Assembly: GCF_000716335.1 (NCBI RefSeq) | Contig: NZ_KL591012.1 | Span: 75,053-139,052 of the forward strand | Length of the DNA stretch: 64,000 nucleotides | Reading direction: 5' to 3' | Origin: Streptomyces sp. NRRL S-118 | Lineage (GTDB): Bacteria > Actinomycetota > Actinomycetes > Streptomycetales > Streptomycetaceae | Part shown: positions 59,322 through 64,000 of the stretch, in pieces | How positions within the stretch are numbered: the first letter of the stretch is position 1 | Layout of the letters: each line of letters starts with the position of its first letter | Notes under the pieces: generated by a model | Database searches by the model: none | Told to the model about the DNA's origin: nothing | What the model saw: the letters and a program-made list of their open reading frames with translations, nothing else | Made by a program: the position numbers and the translations under genes

Positions 59322-59504
59322 AGGACCGTGTACGGTCCCCTTCGCCACCTGAACCTGATCGCCCCGGAGGGGTCCGGTTGGGTGTCGATTGAGTAACAGA
59401 CCTTGATGTGAGGCAAAATCTCCGCCTCAGGTCGGGCACAAGACCGGCCTCTCACGCGTTACGTGCGCTGGAGACACTGCAAACACCCAGAGGGGGAGAG
59501 CGAC

Positions 59505-59801
59505 ATGGCAACGGACTACGACACCCCACGCAAGACCGACGACGACGTCGACTCGGACAGCCTTGAAGAACTGAAGGCTCGCCGCAATGACAAGTCCACC
59601 TCGACGGTCGACGTCGACGAGTTCGAGGCCGCCGAGGGCCTCGAGCTGCCCGGCGCGGACCTGTCGAACGAAGAGCTGGCCGTCCGGGTGCTGCCCAAGC
59701 AGGCGGACGAGTTCACCTGCATGAGCTGCTTCCTGGTGCACCACCGCAGCCAGCTCGCGCGCGAGAAGAACGGTCAGCCGATCTGCCGAGACTGCGACTG
59801 A
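59505..59801 (+). CDS. DUF4193 zinc-ribbon-like protein
   Basis: A 98-residue acidic protein of a family conserved throughout actinobacteria. The N-terminal two-thirds are rich in Asp/Glu (KTDDDVDSDSLEELKARRND). The C-terminus has TCMSCFLVHHRSQLA and ICRDCD: two CxxC pairs that should bind one zinc ion. Function unknown. GGGGGAGAG precedes the ATG at 59505. It is followed 13 bp later by an unknown gene on the same strand, probably an operon. Confidence 0.85.
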   Translation: MATDYDTPRKTDDDVDSDSLEELKARRNDKSTSTVDVDEFEAAEGLELPGADLSNEELAVRVLPKQADEFTCMSCFLVHHRSQLAREKNGQPICRDCD

Positions 59802-59814
59802 GGTCCGGCAGGCC

Positions 59815-60744
59815 GTGGCAGGCGACAACCCGTCTCGGAAGCGACGCTTCCGGCTCCCCCTCCACCGGAAGCCGGAGGCGTACCAGGGCGGCACGGACCC
59901 GGCACCGGGCACGCCCGTCGTGCCCGCCGAGCACTCCGCCCTCCTGCCCTCCCCCGGCGCGCGTGACGACGAGCGAGGCCCCTCGGCCTCGCTCGAAGCG
60001 ACCCGCGGGGCGGCAGGCCGGCACCCGGCACCGCCTGAGAGGGTGGGGCGCCTGGAAGCCGTGCGCAACGGCGTGCGCAACGGCGTCACCAAGGGGCGCG
60101 AGGGAGCGCGAGCGGGCCTCGCCCACCTCGCCGACCGGCTCATCGAGAACGCACCGCGCGTTCCCGTCCGCGACCTCGCCACACTGCGCAAGCAGTTCCC
60201 GGGGCTCGGCCCCGAGGAGATCGCCGACAAGCTGATCGCGGGCGCCGCCAACGCCACCTCCACGGTCGGCGCGGGCGTCGGCGCCGCCGCCATGCTCCCC
60301 GTACCACCCGCGATGCCCGCCGAGCTGGCCGCGGAGATCACGAGCGTCGCGGCGATCGAGCTGAAGCTCATCGCCGAGCTCCACGAGGTCTACGGCCAGC
60401 GGCCCCCGGGCAACATCAGGGAGCGCGCGTCTGCGTACCTCACGTCCTGGACGGAGGAGCGCGGTATCGACGTCACCAAGCCGGCCACCGTCAACGCCGC
60501 CCTCGGCGGCCGGATGAAACGCGAACTGCGCCAGCAGATCATGAAGCGCATGGTGCGCAACCTGCCGAACCTGATGCCCTTCATGGTGGGTGCGGCCGTC
60601 GGCGCCGTGATGAACCGGCGCGACACCAAGAAGCTCGCCGAGCACATCCGCAAGGACCTGCGCACCCGCCAGGTGCCCTGGGACGCCCTGCCCGAGCTGC
60701 CCCCGCTGGAGCAGCCCGAGAACGTCAAGGAGCTCGGCTTCTAG
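59815..60744 (+). CDS. Conserved actinobacterial protein with a hydrophobic glycine-rich segment
   Basis: A 309-residue protein of unknown function. The first 75 residues are charged and disordered. The core has APRVPVRDLATLRKQFPGLG, then EEIADKLIAGAANATSTVGA running into a hydrophobic Gly/Ala/Pro stretch (about 148-170). Later come ITSVAAIELKLIAELHEVYG and LPNLMPFMVGAAVGAVMNRR near the C-terminus. The two hydrophobic segments could lie in the membrane. Start is GTG. Its stop and that of the convergent DUF3093 gene share a single CTAG. Confidence 0.65.
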   Translation: MAGDNPSRKRRFRLPLHRKPEAYQGGTDPAPGTPVVPAEHSALLPSPGARDDERGPSASLEATRGAAGRHPAPPERVGRLEAVRNGVRNGVTKGREGARAGLAHLADRLIENAPRVPVRDLATLRKQFPGLGPEEIADKLIAGAANATSTVGAGVGAAAMLPVPPAMPAELAAEITSVAAIELKLIAELHEVYGQRPPGNIRERASAYLTSWTEERGIDVTKPATVNAALGGRMKRELRQQIMKRMVRNLPNLMPFMVGAAVGAVMNRRDTKKLAEHIRKDLRTRQVPWDALPELPPLEQPENVKELGF

Positions 60745-61223
60745 GCGCTGCGGGCCTTCTCCAGCGCCGCCGCGAGGGCCTTCGGGTCACGGCTCGACAG
60801 GTAGACGTACGGCGTCGGGTCCGCCGGGTCCGTCACCTCGACGCGCACCGCCTCCGGCACGTACCCCCGCATCACCATGAAAGCGCGCGGGTCCGCCTTG
60901 TACGTACGCCAGGCCCGCGCATCCTCGGCGTCCAGCACCCGCGGTTCGCCCAGCGCCGACAGCGGGATCCGCGCGTCCCCCGCCACCAGCGAGTCGGCCA
61001 CCACGCGGATCCGGACGGAGCCGTACGAGCTGACCCCGACCGCCGCCAGCGCCCCGGCCAGGATGAGGCCGCCCAGCATCGGCAGCGTGCCGAGCGGAAG
61101 CATGATCAGCGCGCCGGAGACGCCGACCAGGGCGGCGATCACCCACCAGGAGCGCGGGGCGGTGAGACGTTCGTCGAACTGCGGCGCGGAAGCCGGGGCA
61201 GGAGCCGATGCGGAAGGCTGCAT
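60741..61223 (-). CDS. DUF3093 membrane protein
   Basis: A 160-residue protein with two adjacent membrane helices (about 25-65: WWVIAALVGVSGALIMLPLG, then LGGLILAGALAAVGVSSYG) and a soluble C-terminal domain with VRIRVVADSLVAGDARIPLS and RAFMVMRGYVPEAVRVEV. This is the DUF3093 pattern; function unknown. The ATG at 61223 has no ribosome site but lies 7 nt after CAAGCT on the reverse strand, so a leaderless message is likely. Confidence 0.8.
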   Translation of the reverse strand: MQPSASAPAPASAPQFDERLTAPRSWWVIAALVGVSGALIMLPLGTLPMLGGLILAGALAAVGVSSYGSVRIRVVADSLVAGDARIPLSALGEPRVLDAEDARAWRTYKADPRAFMVMRGYVPEAVRVEVTDPADPTPYVYLSSRDPKALAAALEKARSA

Positions 61224-61281
61224 ACGACCAAGCTTGGCACGGCGCGACCCAGGGTCCCCCGCGCGGGTAAGGTCTGCGCCT

Positions 61282-61857
61282 GTGAGCACTGCACTGAGGC
61301 CCCCCGCCGAGGCCATACCGCCGGTACGGCACCCCGACGCGCCCGCCCCGGGCGAGCTCCTGGGCGCCCATTACGAGCACTGCTTCGGCTGCGGCGGCGG
61401 ACAGCCCCACGGGCTGCACCTCGCGGCGCGGGCCGGCGAGGGCGTCACCGTCACCGCCGAGTTCACGGTGACCACGGACCACCAGGGCGCCCCCGGACTG
61501 GCGCACGGAGGCGTGCTGGCCACCGCCCTCGACGAGACCCTCGGCTCGCTGAACTGGCTGCTGCGGGTCATCGCCGTGACCGGACGGCTGGAGACCGACT
61601 TCCTGCGGCCCGTGCCCGTCGGCACCGTGCTGCACCTGGAGGCGGAGGTCACCGCCGTGCACGGCCGCAAGATCTACTGCCGGGCGACCGGACGGATCGG
61701 CGGGCCCGAGGGCGCCCTCGCCGTCCGGGCCGACGCCCTTTTCATCGAGGTCAAGGTCGATCACTTCATCGACAACGGCCGTCCGGAGGAGATCCGGGCG
61801 GCGATGGCCGACCCCGACCAGGTCCGGCGCGCCCGCGCCTTCGAGGTGAACCCCTGA
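61282..61857 (+). CDS. PaaI/hotdog-fold thioesterase-family protein
   Basis: A 191-residue hotdog-fold protein, likely an acyl-CoA thioesterase. The core (about 35-155) has HCFGCGGGQPHGLHL, GAPGLAHGGVLATALDETLG (the long helix with catalytic Asp/Glu candidates) and LETDFLRPVPVGTVLHLEAE. The CFGCG segment is common in this actinobacterial subgroup. The GTG start is 8 nt after TAAGGT (61268-61273), giving a leaderless message. Its stop overlaps the dut start by one base. Confidence 0.85.
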   Translation: MSTALRPPAEAIPPVRHPDAPAPGELLGAHYEHCFGCGGGQPHGLHLAARAGEGVTVTAEFTVTTDHQGAPGLAHGGVLATALDETLGSLNWLLRVIAVTGRLETDFLRPVPVGTVLHLEAEVTAVHGRKIYCRATGRIGGPEGALAVRADALFIEVKVDHFIDNGRPEEIRAAMADPDQVRRARAFEVNP

Positions 61858-62369
61858 TGCCCCACCCTGTCGACGTGCTGATCCGCCGCGTGGACCCCGA
61901 GGTACCGCTCCCGGCGTACGAACATCCGGGCGACGCCGGAGCCGACCTCGTCACCACCGAGGCCGCCGAACTCGCCCCCGGCGAGCGGGCCGTCCTGCCC
62001 ACGGGCATCTCCATCGCCCTCCCCGACGGGTACGCCGCCTTCGTGCACCCTCGCTCCGGGCTCGCAGCTCGGTGCGGAGTGGCCCTCGTGAATGCCCCGG
62101 GGACCGTGGATGCCGGGTACCGTGGGGAGATCAAGGTGATCGTGGTCAACCTCGACCCGCGCGAGAGCGTGCGGTTCGAACGGTTCGACCGGATCGCCCA
62201 ACTGGTCGTTCAGCAAGTCGAGAAGGTCCGCTTCCACGAGGTGGCGGAGCTTCCCGGCTCCGCGCGGGCCGAGGGGGGCTTCGGGTCCACCGGCGGTCAT
62301 GCCGCCGTGGAGGGCTGGACGGGTGGGAATCGATACGCTTCGGTCGTATCCGACCGGGAAGGACAGTGA
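61857..62369 (+). CDS. dut: dUTP diphosphatase (dUTPase)
   Basis: A 170-residue trimeric dUTPase that converts dUTP to dUMP and pyrophosphate, keeping uracil out of DNA. All five motifs are visible: HPGDAGADLVT, VHPRSGLAAR, NAPGTVDAGYRGEI, RIAQLVVQQVEKV and the C-terminal arm RAEGGFGSTGGH. The tail after motif 5 (about 25 residues) is unusually long. It is coupled to the thioesterase gene (1-nt overlap); the DUF3710 gene starts one base after its stop. Confidence 0.95.
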   Translation: MPHPVDVLIRRVDPEVPLPAYEHPGDAGADLVTTEAAELAPGERAVLPTGISIALPDGYAAFVHPRSGLAARCGVALVNAPGTVDAGYRGEIKVIVVNLDPRESVRFERFDRIAQLVVQQVEKVRFHEVAELPGSARAEGGFGSTGGHAAVEGWTGGNRYASVVSDREGQ

Positions 62370-62370
62370 C

Positions 62371-63144
62371 GTGTTCGGACGTCGCAAGAAGAGCAGGGCC
62401 GCTGAGGACGCAGCGGACGTGGCGCGCGAGGCCGAGCAGGTCGTCGACGAGGTCGACACCGACGACGCGGCCGAGGGCGAGCCGCGCCGCGTGAACCTTC
62501 CGCCGGCGCCCCGGCCCGACGGGCCCTGGGACGTCTCCGAGGTCTCCAAGCCCGACGAGGGCCGGGTGGACCTGGGAGGCCTGTTCGTGCCCGGAGTCGA
62601 GGGCATGGAACTGCGGGTCGAGGTCGCCGGGGACGCGATCGTCGCCGCGACCGTGGTGCTGCGCGACAGCGCCATCCAGCTGCAGGCTTTCGCCGCCCCA
62701 AAGAACGAGGGCATCTGGGGCGAGGTCCGCGAGGAGATCGCCTCCGGCATCACCCAGCAGGGCGGAGTCATCGACGAGGTCGAGGGCCCGCTGGGCTGGG
62801 AGCTGCGCGCCCAGGTCCCGGTGCAGCTGCCCGACGGCACCGGCGGTGTGCAGCTGGTGCGCTTCGTGGGTGTGGACGGGCCGCGCTGGTTCCTGCGCGG
62901 TGTGATCTCCGGGCAGGGCGCGGTGCAGCCGCAGGCCGCGGGACTGCTGGAGCAGATCTTCCGCGACACCGTGGTCGTCCGCGGCGAGGGCCCGATGGCC
63001 CCGCGCGACCCGATCGTCCTGAAGCTGCCGAACGACGCGCAGATGGTGCCCGAGGGCGTCCAGCAGGAGGACCAGGAGTCCTCGCGGTTCTCCGGCGGCA
63101 TGGGCCAGCTCCAGCGCGGGCCGGAGATCACCGAGGTCCGCTGA
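62371..63144 (+). CDS. DUF3710 protein
   Basis: A 257-residue actinobacterial protein. The basic start VFGRRKKSRAAED is followed by an acidic linker, then the DUF3710 core (about 55-220) with GPWDVSEVSKPDEGRVDLGG and FVGVDGPRWFLRGVISGQGA. No signal or membrane segment is seen, and the function is unknown. The GTG start has GAAGGA seven bases upstream, inside the end of dut, and it belongs to the thioesterase-dut operon. Confidence 0.85.
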   Translation: MFGRRKKSRAAEDAADVAREAEQVVDEVDTDDAAEGEPRRVNLPPAPRPDGPWDVSEVSKPDEGRVDLGGLFVPGVEGMELRVEVAGDAIVAATVVLRDSAIQLQAFAAPKNEGIWGEVREEIASGITQQGGVIDEVEGPLGWELRAQVPVQLPDGTGGVQLVRFVGVDGPRWFLRGVISGQGAVQPQAAGLLEQIFRDTVVVRGEGPMAPRDPIVLKLPNDAQMVPEGVQQEDQESSRFSGGMGQLQRGPEITEVR

Positions 63145-63426
63145 CCCGTGGACGCGGTGCCGCGCCCGTCGCGGTGCCGCGGTCCGGAGCCCCGGGGCGC
63201 GGACGCGGCGCCGCGCGCTGCCGTGCCGCGCCCGGGAGCCGCCGCGCGGCCCGCGGCGTGCGGGCCGGGCCACCCCACGGGCGACCCCTCCGCACGGGGC
63301 CACGCACCCGACCTGGCGCGACGCCCCGAGGATCCTGCCTCGCGGCTCGTCAGGATCCCGTCAAGACGCGGCCGCGAGGGGACTCCGGCTCCACCGGCCG
63401 TGGTGGCCGGTCGTAAGGTCTAGGCC
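63145..63426. other. Gap between DUF3710 gene and kdpD
   Basis: GC-rich spacer with the 12-mer CGCGGTGCCGCG at 63153-63164 and 63170-63181. A 91-codon open frame from a GTG at 63148 is Pro/Arg/Ala-rich, lacks a ribosome site and is not called. TAAGGT (63414-63419) lies 7 nt before the kdpD ATG. Confidence 0.5.
63414..63426 (+). promoter_or_regulatory. Leaderless promoter of the kdpD gene
   Basis: TAAGGT, a standard Streptomyces -10 form, ends exactly 7 nt before the ATG at 63427, with no ribosome site in between. Confidence 0.6.
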
Positions 63427-64000
63427 ATGGGACGCGGCACGCTACGGATCTACCTCGGCGCGGCACCGGGCGTCGGCAAGACGTACGCGATGCTCGCCGA
63501 GGCCCACCGCCGTACGGAGCGCGGCACCGACTGCGCCGTCGCGGTCGTCGAGCACCACGGCCGGCCCCGCACCGAAGCGCTCCTGCACGGGCTGGAGCAG
63601 ATTCCGCCCAGGACCCTCGCGCACCGCGACGGCGTCCGCACCGAGATGGACGTCGACGCCGTCCTGGAGCGCCGCCCCGCGGTCGCCCTCGTGGACGAGC
63701 TCGCCCACACCAACGTCCCCGGCTCCCGCAACCCCAAGCGCTGGCAGGACGTCCAGGAACTCCTCGCCGCGGGCATCCACGTCATATCCACCGTCAACAT
63801 CCAGCACCTGGAATCCCTGGGCGACGTCGTGGAGTCGATCACGGGCGTACGCCAGCGGGAGACCGTCCCGGACGAGGTCGTCCGCCGCGCCGACCAGATA
63901 GAGCTGGTCGACATGTCGCCCCAGGCGCTGCGCCGGCGCCTGGCGCACGGCAACGTGCACCCGCCCGACAGGGTCGACGCGGCCCTCTCCAACTACTTCC
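63427..64000 (+). CDS. kdpD: KdpD, osmosensitive K+ channel histidine kinase (5' part only)
   Basis: The first 191 residues of KdpD, cut off by the window edge. The N-terminal KdpD domain is evident: Walker A YLGAAPGVGKTYAMLAEAH (9-27), Walker B-like VALVDELAHTN, GSRNPKRWQDVQELLAAGI and STVNIQHLESL, ending PDRVDAALSNYF. The rest should contain a Usp domain, four membrane helices and the kinase core. It controls the KdpFABC potassium pump with KdpE. It is odd that no kdpFABC gene precedes it here; they may lie elsewhere. Confidence 0.93.
   Translation, partial: MGRGTLRIYLGAAPGVGKTYAMLAEAHRRTERGTDCAVAVVEHHGRPRTEALLHGLEQIPPRTLAHRDGVRTEMDVDAVLERRPAVALVDELAHTNVPGSRNPKRWQDVQELLAAGIHVISTVNIQHLESLGDVVESITGVRQRETVPDEVVRRADQIELVDMSPQALRRRLAHGNVHPPDRVDAALSNYF

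Larger units (their letters stand above)
59110..59504. other. Gap between cutS and DUF4193 gene, rich in inverted repeats
   Basis: A 395-bp gap without a credible gene. It holds the 14-bp palindrome at 59182, a CCGGAAA...TTTCCGG inverted repeat around 59239-59269, the hairpin at 59295-59321, and TGAGGC-N9-GCCTCA (59409-59429). The promoter for the DUF4193 gene should lie in the right half. Confidence 0.55.

Noticed and set aside
59170..59352. 60-codon open frame between cutS and the DUF4193 gene
   Set aside because: Passes through several hairpins, has no ribosome site and no recognisable sequence.
63148..63423. 91-codon open frame between the DUF3710 gene and kdpD
   Set aside because: Composition is Arg/Pro/Ala low-complexity; it covers the kdpD promoter, and no ribosome site precedes it. 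A conserved peptide cannot be fully excluded.
1..64000. CRISPR arrays, tRNA or rRNA genes, insertion sequences, prophage or biosynthetic cluster
   Set aside because: I looked for regularly spaced repeats, transposase or integrase motifs, and polyketide or peptide synthetase motifs and saw none. The tandem repeats at 1777 and 41521 have no spacers.

Overview
The window reads as core chromosome of a Streptomyces species. The evidence is very high GC with strong third-position GC bias (long false ORFs opposite almost every gene), frequent GTG and TTG starts, many promoters with no leader, and marker genes: the sporulation regulator WhiH beside the principal sigma factor HrdB, SepH, CutR/CutS, and DUF4193, DUF5998 and DUF3710 proteins. 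The gene order is the one I know from the conserved centre of Streptomyces chromosomes. I see no insertion sequence, prophage, CRISPR array, tRNA, rRNA or biosynthetic cluster.

Layout. 0.3-10 kb: TerD-like protein, ABM-fold protein, ADP-ribosylglycohydrolase, DUF4173-type membrane protein, a divergent MFS exporter/TetR pair with two operators, and RNase HII. 9.6-20 kb: an unknown reverse-strand protein, a RecQ-type helicase fused to a phosphoribosyltransferase, a DUF4192 protein, a glycogen-debranching-like protein, a NUDIX regulator, and a fused ABC ATPase-permease with a decayed catalytic site. 20-27 kb: whiH, hrdB, a secreted trypsin-like protease, a DUF7455 mini-protein and parE. 27-33 kb: DUF485 and an acetate/solute symporter next to a citrate-type two-component system, then a COG0523 GTPase. 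32.8-37.3 kb: a DUF262-HNH protein of the kind seen in modification-dependent restriction, then parC.

37-49 kb: a catalytic and non-catalytic M16 peptidase pair, a LytM peptidase behind a c-di-AMP (ydaO-type) riboswitch, a GntR regulator, ptsH with a DasR-like dre site, a GNAT/NDP-forming acyl-CoA synthetase (PatA/Pat-like lysine acetyltransferase), a DUF5998/phosphodiesterase pair and thymidine kinase. 48.5-57 kb: VOC protein, sulfurtransferase, sepH, FAD sugar oxidase with an MFS carrier, ferrochelatase and an inositol-phosphatase-family enzyme. 57-64 kb: cutRS, DUF4193, a conserved unknown, DUF3093, a thioesterase, dut, DUF3710, and the start of kdpD, which runs off the end.

The themes are DNA topology (parE/parC), development and cell division (whiH, hrdB, sepH), cell-wall and envelope sensing (LytM, cutRS) and nucleotide pool care (tdk, dut, RNase HII, NUDIX). 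The most accessory-looking gene is the DUF262-HNH gene beside parC. Regulatory signals worth testing are the NUDIX promoter/operator, the whiH and hrdB promoters, the ptsH dre site, the riboswitch, a palindrome in front of cutR, and a recurring leaderless-promoter layout at about nine genes. Function calls rest on motifs read by eye, with no database search.
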